Positions 1 through 6,347 of a stretch of DNA of 8,464 nucleotides are shown in pieces. Made by a program: the position numbers and the translations under genes. The first letter of the stretch is position 1, and the number at the start of each line of letters is the position of its first letter. A model generated the notes under the pieces. It searched no databases, was not told where the DNA came from, and saw only the letters and a list, made by a program, of their open reading frames with translations. Origin of the DNA: Planctomycetota bacterium. GTDB taxonomy: Bacteria; Planctomycetota; Planctomycetia; Pirellulales; Pirellulaceae. The stretch spans positions 1 to 8,464 of the forward strand of contig JAHWKS010000175.1 of assembly GCA_019347795.1 (NCBI GenBank), given 5' to 3'.

Positions 1-565
1 TCAGCCCCTTGAGCACGAACCCGTTGGCCGTCTGGGCGGTAAGCACAGGATCGTAGACCGCCTTGTTCATCACCTGCTCGGCGTATTCGCGAGGCGTGTA
101 ACGGTCGGCCTGCTTGTGATAGTTGGGGATTCGCCCGGCAATGATGATCCGTTTCAGGTTGCGATGACGGCAGATTTGCTTGCGGGCGTCGTACAGGCGC
201 CGGGAAAGCTTCAGGCCGCGGTACTCGGGATCGACCATGATCTCGATCCCGTAGAGCGTATCTCCCTTGGGCGTGTGATTGCGGATGTAGCCGCCGTCGG
301 AGATCTCCGCCCAGTTGTGCCACTCGGTGTAGGCGTCTCCGTCCACGATGAGGCTGCTGGACGAGGCCACCAGCACGCCGTCGTACTCCACCACAAGCTG
401 CCCCTCGGGAAAGGTGGCAAGCTGGCTTTCGATCTGCTCCTTCTTCCAGCCGGACATCCCCGGAAAGCACTTGCCTTGCAGCGTGCGCAGATCCTCGAAA
501 TCGCTGATCTGCAGCGGCCGGACGCGAATCTTTGTTTCGAACTCCGTAAGGTCGATGGCCGGCAT
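1..565 (-). CDS. GNAT acetyltransferase / carbon-nitrogen hydrolase fusion protein (YhcX-like), N-terminal part, cut by window edge
   Basis: The minus strand is open from an ATG at 565 down to base 1, giving 188 residues without a stop. The sequence begins [20 protein letters not shown]. Residues about 12-165 read as a GNAT acetyl-CoA-binding fold: the N-terminal [14 protein letters not shown] strand/helix, a central beta strand [17 protein letters not shown], and motif A around residues 108-125 ([18 protein letters not shown]), where RGLKL replaces the usual RGxGxG. The tail with [18 protein letters not shown] followed by [18 protein letters not shown] is what I recall from bifunctional proteins such as Bacillus YhcX, in which a GNAT domain precedes a nitrilase-superfamily amidohydrolase domain. 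The hydrolase half with its Glu-Lys-Cys triad would lie beyond the left edge and cannot be seen. A GGGAG stretch four bases upstream of the ATG supports this start. The gene is divergent from glyA. Substrate unknown. Confidence 0.85.
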   Translation of the reverse strand, partial: MPAIDLTEFETKIRVRPLQISDFEDLRTLQGKCFPGMSGWKKEQIESQLATFPEGQLVVEYDGVLVASSSSLIVDGDAYTEWHNWAEISDGGYIRNHTPKGDTLYGIEIMVDPEYRGLKLSRRLYDARKQICRHRNLKRIIIAGRIPNYHKQADRYTPREYAEQVMNKAVYDPVLTAQTANGFVLKGL

Positions 566-658
566 GGTTCTCCCGACGGTCGGCGTAAGCGGGTGGTCGA
601 TCCATTCTACCCCCGCCGCGGCGGAGCAGAAACCGCAGTCGCGTGTGGAGCCAATCGG

Positions 659-722
659 GGAAGCCCGAGGCGTAAGCGAGGGAAAACTCACGTCGATCGC
701 CTCGCTCACGCGTCGGGTTTCC
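659..722. repeat. Imperfect inverted repeat (REP-like hairpin) between divergent genes
   Basis: Arms at 659-681 and 700-722 are reverse complements at 20 of 23 positions, with an 18-base loop. The core reads CCCGAGGCGTAAGCGAGG on the left and CCTCGCTCACGCGTCGGG on the right. The element lies between two divergent promoters, so it is not placed as an end-of-gene terminator, and no T-tract follows either arm. It resembles dispersed intergenic REP/MITE-like hairpins, which is an inference because only one copy is present in this window. Confidence 0.65.
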
Positions 723-841
723 ACATTCACGATTGCGGCGCTGCGGCCCTTGACGGGAAATCGCGACCGCCAATAGGATGCGGCGAAGGCGCCGAAACTC
801 CGCGTCCCACGATTTCGCTCCTTATTCTCGATGGACATTCC

Positions 842-2089
842 ATGACGCCGCTCGAACAGCACGATCCGGAGATTTTCGCCGCCATTGAGCAGGAGCGACG
901 CCGGCAGCAGGAGGGGCTGGAGATGATCGCCAGCGAGAACTTCACCTCGGCGGCGGTCATGGAGGCGGTCGGCAGCGTGCTCACGAACAAGTACGCCGAG
1001 GGATATCCCGACCGGCGATACTACGGCGGCTGCGAGTTCGTGGACGTGGCGGAGAACCTCGCCCGCGACCGGGCAAAGCAACTCTTCGGTGCCGAGCACG
1101 CCAACGTGCAGCCGCACTCCGGCTCGCAGGCCAACACCGCCGTGTATCTGACGGTGCTTCAGCCGGGGGACGCGGTGCTGGGACTGGACCTGGCCCACGG
1201 CGGCCATCTCACGCACGGCATGCGATTGAACATCTCGGGCATTCTTTACAACTTTCACAGTTACGGCGTCACTGCGGACGACCACCGCATCGACTTCGAC
1301 CAGGTCGCCCGGCTGGCGCGCGAGCACAAGCCGAAGATGATCGTGGCCGGCGCGAGCGCTTATCCGCGGGAGATTCCGCACGCCCGCTTCGCCGAGATCG
1401 CCCACGACGTGGGAGCGAAGCTGTTCGTGGACATGGCTCATTACGCGGGACTGGTGGCGGCCGGACTGCATGACAATCCGGTTCCCGTGGCCGACTTCGT
1501 CGCCACCACGACACACAAGACCTTGCGCGGACCGCGCGCCGGGCTGGTCCTCTGTCGACAGCAATTCGCCAAGGATCTTGACCGAAGCGTGTTCCCGGGC
1601 ATTCAGGGCGGACCGCTGATGCATGTCATCGCGGGGAAAGCTGTCTGCTTCGGCGAAGCCCTACGGCCGGAATTCAAAACGTATGCTCGGGCCGTGATCG
1701 ACAACGCCAAGACGCTGGCCGAGACGCTGGCGACCGGCGGGCTGACCCTGGTGAGCGGCGGAACCGACAATCACCTGATGCTGGTGGACGTGACGCCGCT
1801 GGGCATCGGCGGCAAGCTGGCGGAGGAGACGCTCGACCGCTGCGGAATCACCGTCAACAAGAATATGATTCCCTACGACCAGCGGAAACCGATGGATCCT
1901 TCGGGAATCCGCATCGGCACGCCGGCGCTCACCACGCGGGGCATGGGCGTCGACGAAATGCGCCGCATCGGGGCCTGGATGCTCGACGCGCTCAATCATT
2001 CCGACGACGCCCCTCGGCTCGATCGCATCCGCGACGAGGTGAAGGAATTGGGAGGGCAATTCCCCGCCCCTCGCGAAGCAGCCGCGTAG
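842..2089 (+). CDS. glyA: Serine hydroxymethyltransferase
   Basis: This is a PLP-dependent cytoplasmic enzyme that interconverts serine plus tetrahydrofolate with glycine plus 5,10-methylene-tetrahydrofolate, the main source of one-carbon units. The 415-residue product matches the usual bacterial length (about 415-420). Visible landmarks: the N-terminal [13 protein letters not shown] (25-36), [15 protein letters not shown] (49-63), the [10 protein letters not shown] loop (89-98), the HGGHLTHG loop (119-126), the PLP-contacting DMAH (Asp197, His200), the Schiff-base lysine in [13 protein letters not shown] (Lys226), and the substrate-carboxylate arginine in SGIRIGTPA (Arg357). The open frame continues upstream as far as 116, but that stretch has no SHMT homology and is antisense to the neighbouring acetyltransferase. 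The ATG at 842, giving [12 protein letters not shown], fits the family N-terminus. No strong Shine-Dalgarno sequence is seen. It appears monocistronic, with a hairpin shortly after the stop. Confidence 0.97.
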   Translation: MTPLEQHDPEIFAAIEQERRRQQEGLEMIASENFTSAAVMEAVGSVLTNKYAEGYPDRRYYGGCEFVDVAENLARDRAKQLFGAEHANVQPHSGSQANTAVYLTVLQPGDAVLGLDLAHGGHLTHGMRLNISGILYNFHSYGVTADDHRIDFDQVARLAREHKPKMIVAGASAYPREIPHARFAEIAHDVGAKLFVDMAHYAGLVAAGLHDNPVPVADFVATTTHKTLRGPRAGLVLCRQQFAKDLDRSVFPGIQGGPLMHVIAGKAVCFGEALRPEFKTYARAVIDNAKTLAETLATGGLTLVSGGTDNHLMLVDVTPLGIGGKLAEETLDRCGITVNKNMIPYDQRKPMDPSGIRIGTPALTTRGMGVDEMRRIGAWMLDALNHSDDAPRLDRIRDEVKELGGQFPAPREAAA

Positions 2090-2102
2090 TCGCGGAACAA
2101 GC

Positions 2103-2147
2103 TTGCGCGGTCCCGCTGCGGACTCCCGCCATTGCGGGCACGCGCAA
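2103..2147 (+). terminator. Possible hairpin after glyA (no T-tract)
   Basis: Starting fourteen bases after the glyA stop there is an outer TTGCGCG (2103-2109) / CGCGCAA (2141-2147) pair enclosing an inner CCCGC-CATT-GCGGG stem-loop (2125-2138). No run of T follows, so it is not a classical intrinsic terminator. It could stabilise the transcript end or mark a factor-dependent end. The rest of the 2148-2358 gap shows nothing I can name. Confidence 0.3.
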
Positions 2148-2358
2148 CGGCGCCGCCCCGTCGATCTCTGAGACGCGGCGCGGCTGTACGAGGCAACGGC
2201 ATCGGTTTCGTCTTTGCCATACCAACTGATTTCCGTTTTCCTCTCTAGAGGGATTCTCAAGCCTCGCGAGTCGTTCTAGGAATTAGGGTAGTTGATTCCC
2301 TCGTTTTCCCCGACTCTCTCGACGGCGCTTCGGGACGCCTCGAGCCCGCCCTCCATTG

Positions 2359-2991
2359 ATGGACTTCGCGCACATCATTCACGCGATACAACTGGATCGC
2401 GCTTCGTCATCGCTCACGGCGGCAGCGGTTCGGCAGCGTGGCGCTGCCGTGGAGTCGCACGATTCCGTCGACGCGTTCCTCCGCGCGTATCGCGGACAGT
2501 CCGGCTGCGTGCTGCTGGACATCGACGCCGCGGGCGAAGACGGTCCGACGATGCTGGAGCAGCTTGCCAGCCGCGCAATGTTGCTTCCCGTGATCGTGCT
2601 GTCCCACGACCCGGGCGTATCGCAGACGGTCCGCTTGATGCAGGCGGGCGCCGCGGCCGTGCTGGAGAAGCCGGTGGACGGCAGCGAACTGGACGCCGCC
2701 TTGGATCGAGCGCTGCGCCGCGATGAAGAGCAGCGGGAGATCCGTGAGCGCCGCGAGGAATTGGTGGGTCGCTTCGGCGCGCTGACCGAGGGGGAACGGG
2801 AAGTCCTCGAACGATTGATCGCCGGAAAGGCCAACAAAAACATCGCCGCCGACCTGCAGATGGGACTGCGGACGGTGGAGCTGCGTCGGGCGAAAATCCT
2901 CAAAAAGACCGGGGCGAAATCGCTCGCCGAGCTGGTGCGATTGGCGATGATCGCTCACCCCGACTGGCTGCACCACCCGCCGCAGACGTAA
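2359..2991 (+). CDS. FixJ-like response regulator: degenerate receiver plus LuxR-type HTH
   Basis: The product (210 residues from the ATG at 2359; a TTG lies directly before it) has a receiver-like domain at about 1-120, a charged helical linker at about 120-138 (RRDEEQREIRERREEL), and a LuxR/FixJ helix-turn-helix at about 142-197. The HTH holds the family signature LTEGEREVLERLIAGKANKNIAADL and then RTVELRRAKILKKTGAKSLAELVR. The receiver keeps the phospho-acceptor Asp54 (CVLLDID), the switch Ser82 (VIVLSHDP) and Lys104 (LEKP). The acidic pair that binds Mg2+ at the end of strand 1 is not evident: the region reads IIHAIQLD instead of VVDDD. It is therefore probably a DNA-binding regulator of FixJ/TodR type, but phosphorylation may be weak or absent. 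No histidine kinase is next to it. No clear Shine-Dalgarno sequence precedes the start. It may be co-transcribed with the two genes that follow. Confidence 0.88.
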   Translation: MDFAHIIHAIQLDRASSSLTAAAVRQRGAAVESHDSVDAFLRAYRGQSGCVLLDIDAAGEDGPTMLEQLASRAMLLPVIVLSHDPGVSQTVRLMQAGAAAVLEKPVDGSELDAALDRALRRDEEQREIRERREELVGRFGALTEGEREVLERLIAGKANKNIAADLQMGLRTVELRRAKILKKTGAKSLAELVRLAMIAHPDWLHHPPQT

Positions 2992-3031
2992 ACTGAGCTG
3001 ATCCCAACGGTTCGTTTGTCTCGGTACCCAC

Positions 3032-3592
3032 GTGTCGGATCCATTGCTCGTCAAGTCGTTCCGCGAGCCCGCGGCGCCGAGCCAGTATCGGATTCGCGAC
3101 TTGCTCCTTGTGACGCTCGCCTTGGGAGTGCTGCTGGGGCTGGGCCGCGCCTTCGGCGGCGGGGTCGGGATGGGCGAGATCGCTCTCTTGGCCGTGGCGG
3201 GAGTCTCGATTGTTGTGGCGGCGGTGTTCCTGCGGCGCCGCTGGGTGTGGGGAGCTTGCCTGGCCGCTCTCCTTCCCTTGGCGACGATCGTCATTCCGGC
3301 AAACATTTTCGTGCGGCTTGCGTTGGCGGCGGTGCTCACTGCTCACTTTTTCTTCGCCGCCATGCCGGTGCTCGCGGTCGATCCGCGCTCCGCCCGTTGG
3401 CCTTGGGTCGCCGCGGCGGCCGGCTGTCAGCTCGCCGCCGCGCTCTTCACGCCGGCGGACGCTCCCAGCATGGCCGGCGCGGCCGCCGTCCTGTCGTGGG
3501 GCTTGGCGCTGGTGGCCATATTGTGGCGCTATAAGCAGTTGCGAGCGCGGGCGACGGATGTTCATTTCGAGATCAAGCGAGAGCGAGGTTGA
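3032..3592 (+). CDS. Polytopic membrane protein of unknown function
   Basis: The 186-residue product starts at GTG 3032, the first possible start after an in-frame TGA at 2999. After a short hydrophilic N-terminus there are about six hydrophobic segments: roughly 23-40, 48-67, 73-91, 94-115, 123-140 and 147-166. A basic cytoplasmic-type tail follows (WRYKQLRARATDVHFEIKRERG). The PSQYRIRDLLLVTLALGVLLG entry into the first segment resembles the RF/QYSIRDLLLLT motif common in planctomycetal membrane proteins; that is recollection, not a search. No catalytic or transport motif is visible and I assign no function. It lies 40 bases after the regulator gene, and its TGA is immediately followed by the ATG of the next gene, so the pair is probably co-translated. 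Confidence 0.8.
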   Translation: MSDPLLVKSFREPAAPSQYRIRDLLLVTLALGVLLGLGRAFGGGVGMGEIALLAVAGVSIVVAAVFLRRRWVWGACLAALLPLATIVIPANIFVRLALAAVLTAHFFFAAMPVLAVDPRSARWPWVAAAAGCQLAAALFTPADAPSMAGAAAVLSWGLALVAILWRYKQLRARATDVHFEIKRERG

Positions 3593-4699
3593 ATGTTGCT
3601 AACCGCCGACCTAAAGGAAAGACTGATTCGTTTCGCCGATGCCCTAATCGATCAGCGGCGGGCGAAGGTGGTCGTGCCGCCCCATCGGCCGGCGCCGGGA
3701 TTCTGGTTCGGCGGCGGAAATCTCGTGGAGGGCCGCGACGGAACGCTGTGGCTGGTCGGACGGTATCGCACTGCCGGCGACTCGCGGACCGGCGTGGCCG
3801 CCGGCGAGCGGGGCCTGGAGCTGGCGATCTTTGCCTCCCCAGACCGCGGCCGATCGTTCGAAAAGGTGCTGCGGCTTGAAAAGTCGGACCTCGACGTGGA
3901 CGGCCGACGGGTGCTGTCCATCGAAGGCAGCGCCCTTCGCGAAACCAGCGAGGGGTTCGAACTCTTTGTTTCGACGGAGAAAGACGGCGTCGGTTATCCG
4001 CCGGGGTTCGAGCAGCATCTCAAGTCCGGCACGGGTGTTTGGAGCATCGAGCGGCTGGCGGCGCCGACGATCGAGGAACTCGGCCGCGCGACTCCCGTCA
4101 CGGTGCTCGATTCGCGGGACCCGCAGTTCCTTCACGTCAAAGATCCCTTCGTTTACGAGCAGCCCGGCGGCGACCTCTTCCTCGGTTTTTGCAGCCATCC
4201 GTACTGCTGGACGTCGTCCAACACCGGCTACGCGAACCGCCCCAGCGGCCGGGCGGACTTCCACCCGCCGGTGTTCTCCTTTTTCCCCCGCGGCTTCACG
4301 TGGGATGTGGCGATCACACGCGGGACATGCGTGCTGGATTTGCCCGCGGTCGGAGCCTTGTCCGGCCATCGCGTTTCGCTGCTGTTCTATGACGGCGGCG
4401 AGTGCGTGCGAAATCACGAGGAGCACCGCGCCGCCGTGACTCGTCCTCGGGGCTACTCCTGCGAAGAGCTGGGCGGCGCGGCCTGCTTCGTGAACGGCGA
4501 TTTGAGCCGAGTGGAGCGGCTCTCGGTCCACCGCCCGCTCTTCCAAAGCCCGCACGGAACCGGGTGCAGCCGCTACGTGAACGTGCTCGCGGCCGAAGAC
4601 GGCTACTACGCCACGTGGCAGCAGTCCCAGCCCGACGGCTCTCAGGCCCTGGTGATGAACGTCCTTTCGCAGCAGGAAGCGCGCGAACTCTTGATTTAG
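3593..4699 (+). CDS. Asp-box beta-propeller protein, sialidase/glycosidase-like
   Basis: The product is 368 residues with no signal peptide, so it is probably cytoplasmic. Its pattern is that of a beta-propeller related to sialidases or GH43/GH130-type glycosidases. An opening blade FWFGGGNLVEGRDGTLWLVG (37-56) is followed by an Asp-box-like ASPDRGRSFEKV (81-92). Further blade-like repeats include VLSIEGSALRETSEGFELFVS (107-127) and HVKDPFVYEQPGGDLFLGFC (181-200). The latter resembles the KDPxV element at the active centre of five-bladed glycosidases. Late in the protein is GTGCSRYVNVLAAEDGYYATWQQ (322-344). No complete sialidase catalytic set (Arg triad, Tyr-Glu pair) can be confirmed by eye, so enzyme activity and substrate are open. 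The ATG at 3593 abuts the previous stop (TGAATG), with a weak GCGAGG upstream. It is convergent with the TolC-like gene. Confidence 0.8.
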   Translation: MLLTADLKERLIRFADALIDQRRAKVVVPPHRPAPGFWFGGGNLVEGRDGTLWLVGRYRTAGDSRTGVAAGERGLELAIFASPDRGRSFEKVLRLEKSDLDVDGRRVLSIEGSALRETSEGFELFVSTEKDGVGYPPGFEQHLKSGTGVWSIERLAAPTIEELGRATPVTVLDSRDPQFLHVKDPFVYEQPGGDLFLGFCSHPYCWTSSNTGYANRPSGRADFHPPVFSFFPRGFTWDVAITRGTCVLDLPAVGALSGHRVSLLFYDGGECVRNHEEHRAAVTRPRGYSCEELGGAACFVNGDLSRVERLSVHRPLFQSPHGTGCSRYVNVLAAEDGYYATWQQSQPDGSQALVMNVLSQQEARELLI

Positions 4700-4880
4700 G
4701 CGGCGAGGCCTCCGAAAGTCCCAGGCGACCGCGGCAACCTCTGCACGGCATGTATCCCCCCGCAACGCCGGGAGAATCGGCACGAGGTCGAAAGCCCACA
4801 GATGGCAAAGCCGACCCACGGATGCGATCACGGCGTTTCGGCGGTTGCGTGGCCGCGCGGCGCTGACGCTCCTTCACGCA

Positions 4881-4913
4881 CGCCACCTTCACCGCGGGGC
4901 GGCGAAGTTGGCG
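4881..4913. terminator. Hairpin spanning the end of the TolC-like gene, in a convergent gap
   Basis: CGCCACCTTC (4881-4890) pairs with GAAGTTGGCG (4904-4913) at nine of ten positions. An inner CCGC/GCGG stem (4892-4895 with 4899-4902) leaves a GGG loop. The hairpin includes the TGA stop of the minus-strand gene and lies 182 bases after the plus-strand gene's stop. No T-tract follows on either strand, so the terminator role is inferred from structure and the convergent position only. The remaining gap from 4700 to 4880 shows nothing else I can name apart from a short GAGGCCTC palindrome. Confidence 0.35.
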
Positions 4914-6088
4914 GGGGCGATGTTGTTGTCTGTCTTTTTGCGCTCCACCAGCATCGAGGCGATGGTTTCGGGGCTGCGGTTGGGGCCGGCGGCGTGGTAG
5001 GCGTACTCGGCGATCGAGGCGTTGTAGTCGTACACGCTGCGGAGGAAGGCGTGACGGGAGGCTTGCAGGCGGGCGTGCTGGCGCAGCACCGTGTCCAGCG
5101 GCGACTGCCCCGCCGCGTAAGCGTCCGCCAGCGAGGCGTAGGCGTTCTCGACCGCCACCAACTCGCCGGCGCGGGCTTCAATCAGCGACAGGCGCGCATC
5201 GAAAGTCTCGTGCAATCGCCGCGCGCCGCGGGGAGGCGTGCGGCCGGCGAACACCGCCTCGAACTTCGACTTGTAAGCCGACACGAGCGGCAGGTCGGCC
5301 GGCAGGGGAGCGTCCGACGGCGTCGCGGAGAACTGCTCCGCCAGGTCGTGCTGGGCGGACTGGGCCTCGAGGCGCCATTGCCGCAGCTCCGCCTCGGCCG
5401 AGGCCCGGGCCGCCTGGAGCAGCGCCTGCTCGACCGGCAGCCGCGATTGCGGCAGCCTCGATAACTCGCTGGCCCCTTGCACGCTCTCGTAGTAGGAGGC
5501 CAGCGATCGGGAGAGCGTCCAATAGGCCTTTACAAACTCGGCATAGCGGGCAGCGTCGGCTCGACGAACCAGCGCCTCGTGCAGCGTCAGCGGCGAGCCG
5601 GCAAGGGCGCCGGAGGCGGGAGGCGTGATCGCCTGCTGGTAGAGCGACTGCGAGAGACTCGGCGACTCCGGCTGGTGCGGGGGCGTCTCCGGCTCGACCG
5701 GCTGGAAGGCCGGGGCGGCGCCGGGAACGACCCTCGTCTTCGGCTCGGCGGTTTTCTTCGGCGCCGCGGGGGACTGGAACTGGGCCGGCGCCACCGTCTG
5801 CGGCTCATCCACGAGCACGGAGCGGTCGCCTTGGCCGTCGGCCGGCGCCGCTTGCGGATCGGGCGAGAGGATCCCCGGCGGCTCCGGCTCCGCCTCGGGC
5901 TGGCTGTTCCCCAGGCCGATGTCGGTCGGCTGGAAGGCGCCCAGCGGCTGCCGGGCGGGAAAGGCGGAGTCCGCGGGATTCTCCGGCGCCTGAGCGGCCG
6001 GTCGATCGAGCGGTTGCGGCTGCTGTCCTTGGACGGCCGAGGAGAAGACGATCGCCGCACACAGCGGCGGAAGCCAGAGACATCGCAT
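4889..6088 (-). CDS. Secreted TolC-like (outer membrane efflux family-like) helical protein with Pro/Ala-rich linker
   Basis: The 399-residue product starts at the ATG at 6088, preceded by an AGGAAAGGA ribosome site about six bases upstream. The open frame runs 98 codons further upstream, but that part lacks a signal sequence. Residues 1-22 (MRCLWLPPLCAAIVFSSAVQGQ) form a Sec-type signal peptide. Residues about 23-160 are a low-complexity Pro/Ala/Gln/Glu-rich stretch, probably a disordered linker. Residues about 166-370 are helical with coiled-coil character: SPLTLHEALVRRADAARYAEF, AYWTLSRSLASYYESV, a long Ala/Glu/Gln helix at 215-253, and finally LRSVYDYNASIAEYAYHAAG. LTLxEAL and VYDYNxxIAEYA are recurring signatures of TolC/OEP proteins. 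Full TolC proteins have two such repeats and barrel strands; this one looks like a shortened, barrel-poor relative. It probably acts in the periplasm or at the envelope. Function is unproven. It is divergent from the sigma factor gene. Confidence 0.8.
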   Translation of the reverse strand: MRCLWLPPLCAAIVFSSAVQGQQPQPLDRPAAQAPENPADSAFPARQPLGAFQPTDIGLGNSQPEAEPEPPGILSPDPQAAPADGQGDRSVLVDEPQTVAPAQFQSPAAPKKTAEPKTRVVPGAAPAFQPVEPETPPHQPESPSLSQSLYQQAITPPASGALAGSPLTLHEALVRRADAARYAEFVKAYWTLSRSLASYYESVQGASELSRLPQSRLPVEQALLQAARASAEAELRQWRLEAQSAQHDLAEQFSATPSDAPLPADLPLVSAYKSKFEAVFAGRTPPRGARRLHETFDARLSLIEARAGELVAVENAYASLADAYAAGQSPLDTVLRQHARLQASRHAFLRSVYDYNASIAEYAYHAAGPNRSPETIASMLVERKKTDNNIAPANFAAPR

Positions 6089-6173
6089 GGCGAATCCTTT
6101 CCTACGATCGTTAATCTGGGTCTTTTGCGTAGCTTGCGAAGAAATCGTTCGGGGATGGGACCGGCGGCGGGCA

Positions 6174-6263
6174 GCCGGTTCCAAATCTAAAAAACTGCTT
6201 GACTTCAATGACTTGCTTAAGGTGACGCTTTTCGCCCCGTGCGTCAATGTCTTTGGAACCGGC
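6174..6263. promoter_or_regulatory. Perfect 12-bp inverted repeat with nested repeats between divergent genes
   Basis: GCCGGTTCCAAA at 6174-6185 is exactly repeated in inverse at 6252-6263 (TTTGGAACCGGC), separated by 66 bases. Inside lie a TGACTT-CAA-TGACTT direct repeat (6200-6205, 6209-6214) and a TGACGC/GCGTCA inverted pair (6223-6228, 6241-6246). TTGACT at 6199-6204 would serve as a -35 box, but no good -10 follows at 17 bases. The region separates the start sites of the TolC-like and sigma genes, so a shared operator or promoter region is a reasonable inference. Confidence 0.45.
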
Positions 6264-6347
6264 AATTTCTGCTCAACCGAAGGGGTCAAGATTGCCGATG
6301 TTCGATAACCGAGTCGGCTGGTATGCGCATCAATCAGGGAGGATTGC

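Noticed and set aside
116..841. Long in-frame upstream extension of the glyA reading frame (242 extra residues)
   Set aside because: It is antisense to the acetyltransferase gene and intergenic DNA, has no SHMT resemblance, and the family start fits the ATG at 842.
3644..4831. 395-codon minus-strand open frame opposite the propeller gene
   Set aside because: It is a GC-driven antisense shadow: the product is low-complexity Arg/Ala-rich with no recognisable domains, while the plus-strand frame has coherent propeller motifs.
4314..4892. Minus-strand frame starting with GTG that overlaps the TolC-like stop codon (GTGA), looking like translational coupling
   Set aside because: The product is Arg/Pro-rich and lies mostly antisense to the propeller gene; the overlap is probably accidental.
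5477..6190. 237-codon plus-strand frame opposite the TolC-like linker
   Set aside because: Arg/Gly/Leu-rich antisense of a Pro/Ala-rich coding stretch; no domain or ribosome-site support.
6199..6227. TTGACT as a -35 of a housekeeping promoter for the sigma gene
   Set aside because: No acceptable -10 hexamer lies 16-18 bases downstream (GTGACG at 17), so a sigma-70 promoter cannot be supported.
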